The notes beneath the pieces are model-generated. The model ran no database searches. It saw only the letters and a list, made by a program, of their open reading frames with translations, and had not been told where the DNA came from. DNA of 64,000 bases from Parasitella parasitica (lineage: Eukaryota > Mucoromycota > Mucoromycetes > Mucorales > Mucoraceae), in assembly GCA_025201805.1 (NCBI GenBank), contig MU619304.1, positions 37,539-101,538 of the forward strand. The letters are read 5' to 3'. Shown here one piece after another: positions 12,344 to 24,176 of this stretch. The position numbers and the translations under genes are program-made. How positions within the stretch are numbered: position 1 is the first letter of the stretch; each line of letters starts with the position of its first letter.

Positions 12344-13867
12344 ATGGCAACACTCCCTACTGAAATTAACGCTGGCTATCAAGCCACAGTAGTGGAGCCA
12401 AGAAGAATGGCAACAGTCGGTTCAATTCCTCACTCAAATGGAACCACTCCGAATAGTTCCCAAGTAAATCTTGGAAAGGTCCCACCTCCAACACCTCCCC
12501 CACACCAGCAGCTACCCTTGCCACCTCCCTCAAATGATGTTACACCTCCAATCTATCCAAATAATAGACCTGAAGACATGCAATACTTTCACATACCACA
12601 GCAGCCACAAGATTACTTTTCGTCTTTTGCCGATACAGCCGAGGATCAAGATTACCTTCCCGATAGCTCATTGAGCATGGCCATTCTAGCCGGCAAACGC
12701 AGATATGATCGAATCAACAATCCAAACCCAGAGTTCCCACTTGTGACAGTAGAGAACATCAACAAACTTAGAGAAGAGTCCAAAACTAGTAAGGATTCGA
12801 AAGCTCAATTGTTTTTTGCGAGATTTTTGCTGGATGCTGTCAAGCATTTGAAGCCAAACCCTCAGGATCCTGTACGTACTCGTCAATTGAAGGACAACTT
12901 GACAAACGAAGCCATCAAGATTATCAAAAAACTGGCATCGCATAGAGTTGGGCTAGCTGATGCGCAGTTTTTCCTGGGCAACTGCTACGGCGGCGGATTG
13001 CACGGCCTGAAATCAGATCTGGACAAGGCTTTTGGCCTCTATCTACAGGGCTCAAAGCAAAGCCATCCTGAATGCACTTATCGTGCAGCCGTGTGCTATG
13101 AATTGGGATTAGGAACCAAAAAAGACTACCGCTATGCTATGCAGTTTTATCGAAAAGCCGCCAATCTCAGTGATCCCTCGGGTATGTATAAATTAGGCTT
13201 GATTCTGTTGCATGGACTAGTTGGACAGACTAAAAATCCTCGTGAGGCTATCTCCTGGTTTCTGCGAGCAGCGCAGATTGCAGATGAAGACCATCCTCAG
13301 TCATTGCATGAACTAGGTTTAGCCTATGAAAAAACAGACAACAGCATTCCGTCCGTGATTCCTGATTCAAATTATGCGCGAGAATTGTTTAGTCAGGCTG
13401 CTCAATTGGGTTATGCCCCTTCTCAATTCAAGTTGGGGTTGGCATATGAAAACGGCCAGTTGAATTGCCCTACTGATCCTCGCAGATCCATTGCCTGGTA
13501 CTCCCGAGCCGCTGAGCAGAGCGATCCGAATGCTGAATTGGCCCTTTCAGGCTGGTATCTTACGGGAGCAGGTGGTGCGTTGAGTCAAAACGATACAGAG
13601 GCTTATTTGTGGGCCAGAAAAGCAGCCGAAAGAGGACTAGCTAAAGCAGAATATGCCGTGGGATATTATGCAGAAACGGGCGTTGGAGTCATCCCTAGTC
13701 TCGAAGAAGCGAGGCAGTGGTACTCGAGAGCCGCGGCACATGGCGATCTAAAGGCTAAACAGCGCATAGAGGCATTTGATCAGTCCAATGTCACCGTCAA
13801 GAGAAGGCCTACAAGAGATAAAAACGGCAAGCCAAATGCCAAGGATTCTGATTGTAAAATCATGTAA
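12344..13867 (+). CDS. SKT5: SEL1-repeat protein, Skt5/Chs4-type chitin synthase regulator, 507 aa
   Basis: Single exon. The N-terminal ~120 residues are disordered and proline-rich. From about residue 205 to 475 there are consecutive SEL1 repeats, recognisable by A-x-x-x-LG-x-x-Y-x-x-G and the A-x-x-WY/FYRKAA pattern in each. The C-terminus is C-K-I-M, a CaaX box for prenylation, as found in Skt5/Chs4. In yeasts Skt5 binds and activates chitin synthase III at the plasma membrane and bud neck. The combination of SEL1 array, proline-rich head and CaaX end supports this family, but other fungal SEL1 paralogues share it, so orthology to Skt5 itself is inference. Confidence 0.85.
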   Translation: MATLPTEINAGYQATVVEPRRMATVGSIPHSNGTTPNSSQVNLGKVPPPTPPPHQQLPLPPPSNDVTPPIYPNNRPEDMQYFHIPQQPQDYFSSFADTAEDQDYLPDSSLSMAILAGKRRYDRINNPNPEFPLVTVENINKLREESKTSKDSKAQLFFARFLLDAVKHLKPNPQDPVRTRQLKDNLTNEAIKIIKKLASHRVGLADAQFFLGNCYGGGLHGLKSDLDKAFGLYLQGSKQSHPECTYRAAVCYELGLGTKKDYRYAMQFYRKAANLSDPSGMYKLGLILLHGLVGQTKNPREAISWFLRAAQIADEDHPQSLHELGLAYEKTDNSIPSVIPDSNYARELFSQAAQLGYAPSQFKLGLAYENGQLNCPTDPRRSIAWYSRAAEQSDPNAELALSGWYLTGAGGALSQNDTEAYLWARKAAERGLAKAEYAVGYYAETGVGVIPSLEEARQWYSRAAAHGDLKAKQRIEAFDQSNVTVKRRPTRDKNGKPNAKDSDCKIM

Positions 13868-14339
13868 AAAAAAACCCCCCATCGCATACTCATCATTAAT
13901 TATTGCACTCTTTCATACTTATTCATCATCTTCTTAATTTTGAACAATAAACCATTTTGTTGATTGTTCGACAGTGTACCAAACATAGCAACATGTTGCC
14001 AATGCTTAAAGGTCTTACAGGCATGAATTGCAATGCACATCTGATACGACATGTATCTTGCAGCTGTTTTGTTTATCCGGGATCAGTGTGTCATGTGTGG
14101 TATTTTGTAGCATGAATCAAGAGAACGCAACATTTAAATTGCTGTCTTGAGCAATGACACGCCCATAGGATTACTGGCATTGGTGGCTGGCACAAGATCA
14201 AACAAGTCGCTTCTAAAAGTTAACAAAGGGGGTAGTTAAAGCTCCGGGTATAAAGTTTGCTCGACCCAATTTTTTTTTTTTTTTTTTTCCTTGTTCTCTT
14301 TCTTGTTCTACGATAATTGATACCAAGACAAGATAAACA
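13868..14339. other. intergenic/promoter of the deacetylase gene
   Basis: No gene seen. A 19-base T run lies around 14270-14288 just before the coding start at 14340. Confidence 0.5.
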
Positions 14340-15907
14340 ATGGCACGACAAAAACAAAACGATGACGATGACGACGAGATGTACACGTTCACAGAGGATT
14401 ATCGCTCGCAGCAAAAGGAAAAATACATGTCAGCAGGAAGCAATGTTCGACTAGCCTCTCACGACAAGACCAGAGTAGCTTATTTTCATGACGAGGGTGT
14501 TGGCAATTACCACTACGGCGTAAGTTGAGGCAGCAGTAAAGGCTAGCTAAACGGTACTCATAGTAGAAATCGTGTAGGAACGACATCCTATGAAGCCCCA
14601 CCGCTTGACATTGACCAACCATTTAGTTTTAAAATACGGGATGCACGACAAGATGGAGATTTTCCAGCCTAGAAGAGCTACGGACGACGAAATATTGAAT
14701 TTTCATTCATCAGACTATGTCGATTTCTTGAAGCGAGTTACGCCAGACAATGCAGACAACTACGAAAAACTGTTCCAGCGATTCAATGTGGGTGATGATT
14801 GTCCTATTTTCGATGGTATTTACGATTTTTGTCAACGATACGCAGGTGCAACTATCGAAGCGTCTCGTAAACTGATTGCTAATGGCGCAGACATCTGTAT
14901 CAACTGGTCTGGCGGCCTGCATCATGCTAAAAAGAGCGAAGCTAGCGGTTTTTGTTATGTGAATGATATTGTCCTTGGCACTCTGGAGCTATTAAGGTAA
15001 GTTTGGTGAAAATGCTGCTGCTGCAGCTGCTGCTGCTGTCGAGTGTGTCTCTAATTGGTGTAGGTATTTTCCTCGCGTTCTGTACATTGATATCGATATC
15101 CATCATGGCGACGGTGTGCAAGAGGCCTTTTATTCGACTGACCGCGTTATGACAGTATCTTTTCACAAGTACAATGGAGATTTCTTTCCTGGCACAGGAC
15201 ATATCGATGAAATTGGCTCGTCTTTAGGCAAATACTACTCATTGAACGTACCCCTAAGAGATGGCATCGATGACGAAGCCTATGTATGGATGTTTAAAGA
15301 AGTGATCGATGCAGTTATTGGACATTTCCGGCCTTCAGCAATTGTATTGCAATGCGGTGCTGATTCTCTGGGTTGCGATCGCTTGGGCTGCTTCAATTTA
15401 AGCATTCGAGCTCATGGCCAATGTGTTCAGATTGTAAAAGACTATAAAATACCTCTACTCGTGGTAGGAGGAGGTGGATACACAGTTCGCAATGTCGCTC
15501 GGTGCTGGACATACGAGACATCCGTATTAACAAACACAACACTTAGCGAAGATTTGCCGCCCAACGAATATAGAGACTTTTTCAAGCCTGACTTCAAACT
15601 ACATCCTGATCTCAAAGGCAGAGTAGAAAATCAAAACGATAGAACATATTTGCTTAAAGTACGTCAAAGGGTCATGGAGCAGCTACGATACTTGGACTCT
15701 GCACCGAGTATCCAAATGCAGGAGATACCACCAGACATTCAGGGCTTCTTGGATGGCGAAAATGAGCAGCAAGATGCTTTCAACGACTCTGAAAGAGGTA
15801 AAAATAGAAGAAATCCAACTGGCGGACGAGTGATCCATGAAGGTGAATGGTTTGAAAATGATAATGATAATGAGGGCGAATCTCATGATTCTTCATGGAG
15901 TAGCTGA
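14340..15907 (+). CDS. HOS2: class I histone deacetylase, Hos2/HDAC3 type, 480 aa, three exons
   Basis: Join 14340-14519, 14578-14996, 15064-15907. It has the full class I catalytic domain: [20 protein letters not shown], the [14 protein letters not shown] zinc-ligand block, [17 protein letters not shown], and the [20 protein letters not shown] active-site block with the catalytic-pocket Tyr. Extra residues before the domain are Asp-rich, and the tail is acidic and disordered. The [14 protein letters not shown] segment and IENQN-like C-terminal block match HDAC3/Hos2 better than Rpd3. This is inference by family memory. Hos2 works in the Set3 complex on coding-region nucleosomes. Intron 2 carries a CTG/CAG triplet run (about 15013-15039). 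Confidence 0.94.
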
Positions 15908-17269
15908 GAGCTCTGCTTCCTTGTATTTCTTTTCGTTTTTATTCCTTATTGCTTGTATTATATCATTTTACTACATACATAATCTCTATTTTTCTTTTGT
16001 CGCTAATAAAATGCAAGAAAAGCAGAGATTGCTATCAACAATTTGCCGTACTTTCGTGGGGTACAAGTGTAGACCATGATTTCTAGTTATATAACCTTAT
16101 GGATTGTTGATAATTCATGAGCTACTAAAGACAATTAAAAAGTGCAAGCAAGACGAGCAAGCGCACCGCCTGAAATAACCTATTTGGACGGACGTGCACA
16201 CACTGGAGGGCAAATATATACAAGATCCAATTCTCGGATCTACTTTTATGAACAAGGCTCTTAGAGCAAAGGAGTTCTGTTGACTCCCTGTTGATGCAGC
16301 TGTTCAAGGTTGCTGCTGCCACATTGCTACAGCTAGGATAGCCACTAGGGGAGTATTTCTCAGTTATTGTGATTTTTGCTTTCGATTGCATATTTAAATA
16401 CGTACTTTTTGTTTTATCATATGGTGTTCTCTTGCTTCAAGGCAAAGAAATCTTTCAGCGAGAATAGTGTCCATTTTCTACAGTTAATTTTCCCAACAAT
16501 ATTCCCATCAAAACAATAAAAGATTCAATGTAAACTGTCTAAATTTCCTGGCTCTTCTGGCTCTTCTGGCTCTGTTTTTATCTCCAGGTTTTTTTATACA
16601 TTCAGCAGCTCAATCACATTTACAGTGCATCCAAACACTTCTCTGGAGGAAGACCAATCTTCATATGCAGCGTTTTTAACAAAGGCTAAGACGCGAAATT
16701 TCAGGTGCTCTTTTCAGATGATAAGCTAAACGAGCTGTGCCATCAACCAGAGGAACTACTGCCCCTAAACTAAATCAGGCATTTGTGCTATGTCTTAACA
16801 TCCATTCAGTTATTAGACAAGAGCAGCACAAAGATATGGTACATGACATAATCTAGTTGAAAATTAATTTGTGGCATCCCACTCGTATAGATTACATGTC
16901 CATATGAATAAAAGCATAGCGTTTTTCGGATATGCCCCCCCTCCCTCTAGAGTGTATTATCTCTTTCAGTTATTTCGGGAAGTGATCACTTTATTTGAAT
17001 AGCACCTTTGTACTTTCTACACTATGCATTTTTTATAAAAGGTATCATGAACGTATGGAACAGCTATTTATATATGTCTACTAGTATTAAGATTAGTTTC
17101 ATGTAACAGCAATCAAGTCAAAGCGCTTAAATGCCAACCCATTGACTTGAACACACTCCCAGTAGACCAAAGCCTCATTTACTAACTGTATATATTGTGT
17201 GTTTATTTCATTACGATCGGCGTTCTTAAATCCATTTTACAGCCTCAAATATTAATTCTACAAATAATT
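15908..17269. other. intergenic, no confident gene
   Basis: 1.36 kb without a recognised gene. A minus-strand frame at 16125-16391 (88 codons) has no family signature. Three tandem GGCTCTTCT units occur near 16550-16575. Otherwise nothing was seen. Confidence 0.4.
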
Positions 17270-17925
17270 CTAAATGTTTGATTCAAAGACCATAACAGTA
17301 AACATGCCTACAAAAAGAAACAAAATGCAAAAAGAAGCCCATGTGATAATGCCTCTGCTTGCAGGGAAGTTGCCGTGCTGTAAGGCCCATTGAGCATGGA
17401 AATATCTGACATTCCCAAAATAAAGAAACAATATACTTGCAAAAATAAATATTAAGCCTAATGCTCTGCCCAGTCTTTTATGATGTGCTGTAGATACGTG
17501 ATACACCTGTATGATACCGATCCCAAGAGTAATCAATGATAAAGATGTTCTAAACCAAGCAAGATAGGTTCTTTCATTTGCTACAATGTATTATTTGAAT
17601 AATTCTTCAATATATAAGACGATGTCCCTTTTTACTCACCCAAATGATCTCTGGCTGTATTTCCTTTATTCTCCAGTACAACTGCCGGTGAGTATCTAGA
17701 GTATATGTCATCCAAGTGCTCCAGAAACGTAGATATATAGCTGTCTTCGTTTTCCTCCACTACAGTTTTATTGTCGCTTTCAAATGTGTCGTACTTTTTA
17801 TAGTCGATTTTGCATGATTGACTTTTGTCGTACATAATGTTTGTGTCTCGACAGTAGTAGGAAGTAGCATCACTGAACGATCTGTGATGAGCGTTGTTAG
17901 GATGTCTAGCAGCAATACGAATCAT
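17270..17925 (-). CDS. DUF202-family membrane protein, 198 aa, two exons
   Basis: Complement of join 17270-17580 and 17640-17925. The second half is a DUF202/YidH-type domain: ARDHLANERTYLAWFRTS followed by three hydrophobic helices (LITLGIGIIQVY; LGLIFIFASILFLYFG; ITWASFCILFLFVGMF). The same small domain is found in Vtc1 of the vacuolar polyphosphate polymerase complex and in many fungal integral membrane proteins. The N-terminal ~85 residues are polar and not conserved. The 59-nt intron splits the ARDHLANE motif, which strongly supports the splice model. Start: an in-frame GTG lies 15 bases upstream, but the ATG at 17925 is the first proper codon. Exact role unknown. Confidence 0.85.
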
Positions 17926-18179
17926 TTGGTAAAATGGCACTCTTTGGAAAAAAAAGGATTTACACCTTTATTAAGAACCTCCTTTTTTATAAAATTTTAG
18001 ATCCTCTTTTTTTTTTTTTTTTTTTGACTAGACATAGATCTACAGCGATCCCTAGTTATGCATCCCCCCTTTTTCTAATTTCTGCTATAAAAACATCACA
18101 ATTTCTAAATAGAGGGAATGATCTACTGATTTTGCGTTTCATCAATCTCCGAGTAATCTGTGTTTCATCGGTTTTTTAC

Positions 18180-18825
18180 CCTATCAGACATGTAAAGTCG
18201 ACCTGGGTAGACATGCTCACTATCTCAACTTTTATGACAATAATGAATGCCGATGTCCAGATTTTAAATGATATCATGCTTGTTCAAATTCCTGGTCAAA
18301 AGGTCATATATCGTAGTGCTAATAAAAAAAAATTCTTTGAGGTTGCTCAAGTACAGTATCCCTCAGAAATGATGAACAACATTGACGCTGGTGGTCTTCC
18401 TCCTCATCTACTAGACCCTAAACAGCATTGTCCTATCATCCTGCTGGTCTTTGTAATGGTACAAGATTGATTATTGAGGCCCCCTTCCCAAATGTTATTT
18501 CTGCAAGAATCATCTCAGGTTCCAAAATCTTTTTCCATCAAAAATCTTTTTAAATCCACTTGATGAATCCCCTATCAACTTCCAAAGGCATCAATTTCCA
18601 ATTTGGCTTGCTTTCGCAATGTCTGTAAACAACGCTCATGGACAAACTTTGCAAAAGGTCGGTATAAAGCCTGTATTTTCTCATGGCCCATTATATGTTG
18701 CTCTCTCGAGAGTTCAAAATCCTAGCTCTATGAAAGCTCTCATAGAGCAATCTGAAGATGAGAAGCAAAAACGAATTCCGCCCAATTGCACGAGAAATGT
18801 CGTCTTTACCAAAGTCTTCCTTTAA
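18180..18825 (+). pseudogene. broken Helitron-type (Pif1-like) helicase fragment
   Basis: Pieces in different frames read the C-terminal part of a Helitron RepHel helicase: LNDIMLVQIPGQKVIYRSA, QYPSEMMNNIDAGGLPPHLL, a GLCNGTRLIIEAPFPN segment in another frame, and LAFAMSVNNAHGQTLQKVG ... LYVALSRVQNPSSMKAL ending with a stop at 18823-18825. The order and spacing match superfamily 1 motifs V-VI. At least two frame changes separate the pieces, and the helicase core N-terminal to them is missing, so it cannot make a functional enzyme. A 1,485-bp repeat begins about 50-100 bp downstream. Confidence 0.75.
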
Positions 18826-18870
18826 CGGTAGTGCAATCACAATTACATACTATTTCCTTTTATACCGTTA

Positions 18871-20640
18871 CAGTATCACATCTATCGATTTATATTGAGG
18901 CATATGCAAGGTACCTATTAGAATCATGCTTTGCTCTTCAATTGAAAATAGGTGTTGCACTCATTTACAGCGAAAATAAAAAAAAAAGGCTGCAGATTGA
19001 ATCTCAGCACTATGTTTCCATTTGACCCAAACCAAATTTGAGCTTTTTTAAAGGTAGTTCATTGCTAGATATCTCATAAACGCAATAGGTATATCGGATA
19101 TGTATACTAAGTGTTTTATACCAAACAATAAATTCTTCATCCAAAAATATAAATTAAAAGGCTATATAAACACTTTTTCTTAATACCAATTTTCAAATAT
19201 TCGAAAAACGCCCTTTTTGATAGTTTTTGAGTAAAATCGAGCATATATTGAGCATATTCAGCTCTATAAAGTTGACCAAACAAACCATCATCTCAATGCC
19301 TACACATCAATATTTTGTTCACAACTGTAGCTCTATTATATCTGCCAAAAATCAAAATCTTGTCTCGACTAAAATGAATCTACGATTTTCCGGCCCTATG
19401 TTTAGAGGGCCAAAATGAAGCCATTCAAAAGGGTAAAGAACCATACTGTTTTTTGCGAATATCTTGCGCAAAAATTGATATTTTTAAACCAAATAAAAAC
19501 TATTCCATAGCTATTTTGTAGCCCTATGATTTTATTGATTTATCATACATATTTAAATACTATCTATTGCTTTGAAATTTATGAAAATAAATTAAGCCTC
19601 TGCTAAAAACATATGAAAAAATATTTTTTTATACATATCTATCTAAAAACTTACACATCTAGTAGAGAATTAAGTTTTAAAAAGATTTTAATAACCACTC
19701 AAGCCAAAGTGTTATAGTAGCTTTTTGAGAAACAGGCAGACAAAGTTTAGCGTAAAAAGACAAAATCGACCCAATCTTCTCGAATTCGAGCTTGAATACA
19801 GCATGTTTATTACCAATAGGTGTGCCAAAGTGTGCTTTATTACTTTAATTAAAAACTTGAACATGATTTAATTGCAAAATTTTGTACTTGTTATAGGACC
19901 ATATGCTGTAAAATTTGGAAAATCTGCAAAATTTGGTTTTGGGAATATCTTGACAGCAAAGATAGATATCGAGAATCGGAAGACGTAGTGAGGTACAGTT
20001 ATCATACCAGTATTTGGTTGTATACTTGGATTGGACCCCAAATCCGTACCTAAAAATGTCCCTGAAGGATGACCCAAAGTTGAAAACTGAAAATTGAATA
20101 TGAGGTTTGGGGTCCAAACATAGCAAAATCTGAAAAATGGCCAGAGGTGCGTAAAATTTGGATATGTTATAAAATGCTTCAAAAAAAGAAGATTTTGGCT
20201 GAAAGTAGTGTCTCTATCGCTTAATGGTTTATAAAGATATCAGAGATTGTAGATTATGCTTTTGAGTGGGAAAAAAGGTGATGGTCATGATTAGGCGGCA
20301 ATTATTTTAACTAAAACATAAAGCTACATAAAATAGCTTTGCAAGTCATATTTTACAACATCTTGGCTATTGATATATATTAAGAAATAACCATATCGTT
20401 TATGAAGTTCATGCTTTGCTCCTCAATTGAAATAGGTGCTTCACTGCTAAAGGCCAACATTCGCAGTGGTAAATTCAAGCTCAGAAAGTTGTTACCATTG
20501 AAACTTGCGCTAATATCTCCAAAATAAGAAGTATTACACTGCATATTTCTGTTAAATGTTTTTTGTCAGGCTTTAAATTCTGTATCAAACTTAAGCTATA
20601 TATATATGTTATTAGGCCTTTTCCTATTCCAAATGGTCTT
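18871..20640 (+). repeat. left copy of a 1,485-bp repeat monomer (tandem-type), plus partial next unit
   Basis: The motif ATGCTTTGCTC(T/C)TCAATTG occurs at 18926 and again at 20411, exactly 1,485 bp apart, and sequence after the second copy resembles the start of a diverged second unit. The whole unit recurs inverted at 42661-44146 with only a handful of differences. Short frames of 63, 93 and 104 codons inside it are translated identically in both copies, but they overlap each other in different frames and look non-coding. The unit is AT-rich and noncoding in character. Confidence 0.85.
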
Positions 20641-21089
20641 TGTTATATCAATAACATGGCAAGGCCTCACATCCGGATCTCAGATCAGTCCCAGCAGGGG
20701 GTCTTACAGTAAATCATGGGTAGTCATGATTTACATTATGCAGTTAGACAGTAGAACCCTAACGTAATGAATTTGTATATAATACATCGAGAGAAGTATC
20801 ATGAATAAAAGCGTAATTATTTGGCAGTGTGGAATCGGTATAAATTGTTATATGATTTACGGTGATGTGTCAATTTCCCAACCGGAAGTCAAACTCAAGT
20901 AAACTCAATCCTGAACACAATCCAGGAACATATCCTAAATGGATCAAGTTCCTTATTTATAATTCAACATGACATGTTCATAAATAATAGATACAATCTA
21001 TCGTTCCACTCTCTAAATCACACCATGTCTCACACTTGTATCTTATCCTCCCATCAGTCCATTTAGATTCACTAGTATATAAACCATCA
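20641..21089. other. repeat-associated spacer, possibly LTR-like
   Basis: No gene seen. From about 20848 (TGTTATATGA) to 21140 there are a TATAAA-like and AATAAA-like element spaced as in an LTR, but no matching terminus or target duplication was found, so this is only a suggestion. Confidence 0.2.
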
Positions 21090-21254
21090 TTTTTTCCATG
21101 TAATAAACGAGATCTTTACCTGATTAATTCACAACCGTTTTATTTGAATAATTTCTCATTCTGATAAATCAATTTTTTCCATGTAATAAACGAGATCTTT
21201 ACCTGATTAATTCACAACCGTTTTATTTGAATAATTTCTCATTCTGATAAATCA
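21090..21254. repeat. tandem duplication, two copies of an 83-bp unit
   Basis: Copies at 21090-21172 and 21173-21254 are identical for 82 bases (each begins TTTTTTCCATGTAATAAACG). The second copy ends with the stop codon (TCA on this strand, 21252-21254) of the minus-strand transposon-associated gene, so the gene's end and its 3' flank were duplicated. Confidence 0.95.
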
Positions 21255-22960
21255 TTCAGTGTTTAAGCATGGTAATGGTTGAGAAGAGCTTTGTCTATTT
21301 GTTTTGAGCTGCTTAACATGTCTAACAGTGCAGCTTTCTTGTCTGCATTTTCCACATTTGTTGGTACAAAAAAATCCTTTGGAGCTTCCTGGACATTTGT
21401 CGATCTTGCAAACCGTGCAGTGTCTTTTTCTTTTTATACTACTTGTTAAAACCACAGACACAGAAGAAGTGATTTTACGCGGCAAAGGCAAAGATAAAGA
21501 GCTTCGGATCTGTCTGGGATGATAAGAGGGTAAAATTGTTGGTAATCTAAGGATCAAAGGTGAGAGTATACCAGCAGGAAATAGTTGTTGTTGTGGAGCG
21601 GTAGGTACTGACAAAGTCGGAATTAAAGTGTCAAATCTAGATGCATCTTCAACAAGTGCACGGACAGATTGGGATATTGCAATGTTTTTCAAAACAGTAT
21701 TTCCATATTTCTTGCGGTCTTCTACAATGTTATAGTAGGCTCTCAGATGCCTAGGGGTTTTGTAGTAGATATTACTGTTTGCAAGACAATACTTGGTGTT
21801 CCATGTGAAGGCAAACAAATCGAAGTCTGTTTTTTTTGCATTGAACGGTTGATATATCTGCATATCTTCATGGTTTTGTGTTTTCAAAAGTGTTTCAAAC
21901 AGAAAAGTTTCTTCTTTTGTGTGTACTGCCGCAACTGCGTAAAGTGTACCTTGACAACTGGAAAGAAACTGATACGTAAATTTGCTTTTAGAGTATCCGA
22001 TCGGTGGAAGTCGAATGGTAGACAAGGATGCAAGTTCCATAATCCTTTTTTTGTCTGGCCTTTCTTTTGGTATTAGCTGCAATGTTATAGGCTTTACGCC
22101 TATTTCATTGCATAGCACACGAGGCATATCTACAATACCGAAAGTTTCATTCGTTTGCTTGAAATTTATAAAATTTCCATAACGCTCGCAAATATATTCC
22201 ATAACAGTTCCGTGACCAACCTCTCTCCTCAACATGTTGATGGCAAGTACAAGCCAAGGGCTATAACGGCTTTGATGCTTTAAGCCATACCGATTAACAG
22301 ATCCGACCTAAGGAAAAAAGTAAAGTTTTTAAATTATAAACCATACTAAATGATAAACCACTTACGTTTATATTATGATATAGTCTATAGTCAGCCAAAA
22401 TAGAATCTGTTAATCGCGTAGATGCATTATATGATGCAAACCTGCGAACAATATTTATATGACAGGCTCCTTCAACAGAATTAGTTCCTCGCGAACACTT
22501 GTAGGTCATCAAACCGTCCTTATCCAAGCCTTTTTCCGTGTAGAGAGCAGGACCACCAACAACATCAGAAACATGCCCTTCTTTTACAGATTTAAGAACA
22601 TGCAAAGACATTTCCCTAGCTGCATCATCAAAAAGCTGGCGGCCAGAATGCTCACATCTTAATGGACCGTAGCTATCAAATAAGAATTTCAGAGTGGGGT
22701 AGAGCTTGGCTGGTTTTGGTATAAATCTTCTGACTCGTTCAAAGATCCAAGAAGGATTAGACAGCATCCATGTGTTCCAGTCGTTCCCTGTGCTCAGTAA
22801 AAATGTTTCGACGACAGTTTTGTCACCTTAATCGCAAACATATAATGTATCACGGAAGCGTCTCATAACATCTTTGTGCATGCCATAAGACTTGGATTGG
22901 TGAAGAAGAGACGACGAAAGGAATCAAAGCAATACGTGGCAACACTCATGTCCAACTCGA
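21252..22960 (-). pseudogene. decayed transposon-associated gene with Cys-rich C-terminus
   Basis: The readable part is complement of join 21252-22307 and 22366-22767, with coding character extending upstream to about 22960. The intron (GTAAGT...CCTTAG, 58 nt) joins HNIN to VGSVNRYG in phase. Conserved-looking signatures are CSRGTNSVEGACHINIVRRF, DYRLYHNIN and SRYSPWLV, a pattern I associate from memory with repeat-encoded genes of fungi. I cannot name the transposon superfamily. The end has a Cys cluster (CTVCKIDKC...CTNKCGKC) like a zinc knuckle. Upstream, an in-frame TAA (plus-strand TTA 22828-22830) breaks the frame before GDKTVVE. A further frame change lies near 22910-22960, so the gene is not intact. 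Confidence 0.6.
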
Positions 22961-24176
22961 AAAAATTAAGAGCTGAGTTCACAATGGTTTAACTGAGTCC
23001 CTTGATAAGGCGATCCTGTATGTCGAAAATGCATCCATTTATTTGGATAGTCAAAAAAGAAAAATTTACAGCTGAAAGAGATGTAACACCCATCCCAGAA
23101 ACCCCAGCCTTAAAATAGTTAAAGAATAAGAATATTGAACCAAAAGAATGTAACGAAGCCCATTATAATGAACTCAAGGAATTTTTGGACAGTTTAGGAA
23201 CAAAAGATCCAGAAGAGTGAACTGGAAACAATGCTTTTTAAAGGGCTACGAAGACAATATCGATAAACAGTATACGGCAAGTGAAAGAATGCGATCTCAG
23301 TACAATAAACATTTCAAATAATTCTTCTATTTTATTTTTACCACAATGGATAGTGGTGTTTCAGTGAATTTCTGTTAATACATTCCTTTGATGATGTCAA
23401 ACAAACACTGCTTTGTCCAAACTGTGCTATATATCACTCTGAAAACTGGGATTTTTTGCCATTGTGAGCTTTGTTCAGTAATATTATTATTAAATTGCTG
23501 AGTAAGATGATCAAGCAAATAGGAAAGGTGTCATATTTTTCGCAAGTATCAATAAATAATTAAATTATTTGGTTTAGTTCTGCCTTTTCTAAGTTTTCAA
23601 CGATATTGAAAAGTAATAGGACATTGCACATGTAACATAAGATTTTTCTAATTCGTTATAATGCTAATGATTCGTACATCAGTCAGAATGATTTTATTTA
23701 TCGAGTCAATCTCTGGATGAAATTCAGTTGGGAAAACACAACTACTGATCTTCGGTCATTTCGTCTAAATATTTCTATTTGTTTGCTTACTGTATCTGAT
23801 TTACACTTAGAACAACTGCCTATTACTTTTTTAATTAAGGGAATAAAAAGATTTGACGAAGTATATTTTCAGGTCTTATAACGAAATAATTAATTATGAA
23901 GTATACATTTTTTTTTGGATGTAGTTATGTTCAGATTCTTCTAATCATTATTGTGTGTGTTGAAAAAACATTTATAATTGCACAATAAATTTGACTTACT
24001 TTCAAAATGAGCGCAGTCTGTTAAAATGTTGGATTCAGTCATAGTAGGATGAAAGAAAAAAAGAATGGCTACGATACGATACGGTACGCTTTTTATGTAA
24101 TATGAACGATAGGAAATGATATTATTAGTTTCTTTCATAGCGCTTAACCATATTTTAATTAACAGAATCTATAAGT
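22961..24176. other. degenerate coding remnants, no intact gene
   Basis: On the plus strand, 23130-23220 and 23245-23320 read short charged segments interrupted by stops, consistent with decayed transposon coding sequence. 23330-24176 is very AT-rich and holds nothing recognisable. Confidence 0.3.

Noticed and set aside
12418-12440. GGTTCAATTCC resembling a tRNA T-loop
   Set aside because: It lies inside the SEL1 protein coding exon, with no cloverleaf around it.
17934-18470. 178-codon frame with an apparent ATG start
   Set aside because: Only its second half is protein-like (helicase). The first part covers a promoter and a poly-T tract, so it is not a real intact gene.
19845-20182. Frames of 93 and 104 codons inside the repeat, identical in the other copy
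   Set aside because: They overlap in different frames and lie within a repeat duplicated as DNA, so identity reflects DNA copying, not selection on protein.
20848-21172. Possible LTR (TGTTATATGA start, TATA and AATAAA-like signals)
   Set aside because: No matching end, partner LTR or target-site duplication was found. Noted only as a weak suggestion.
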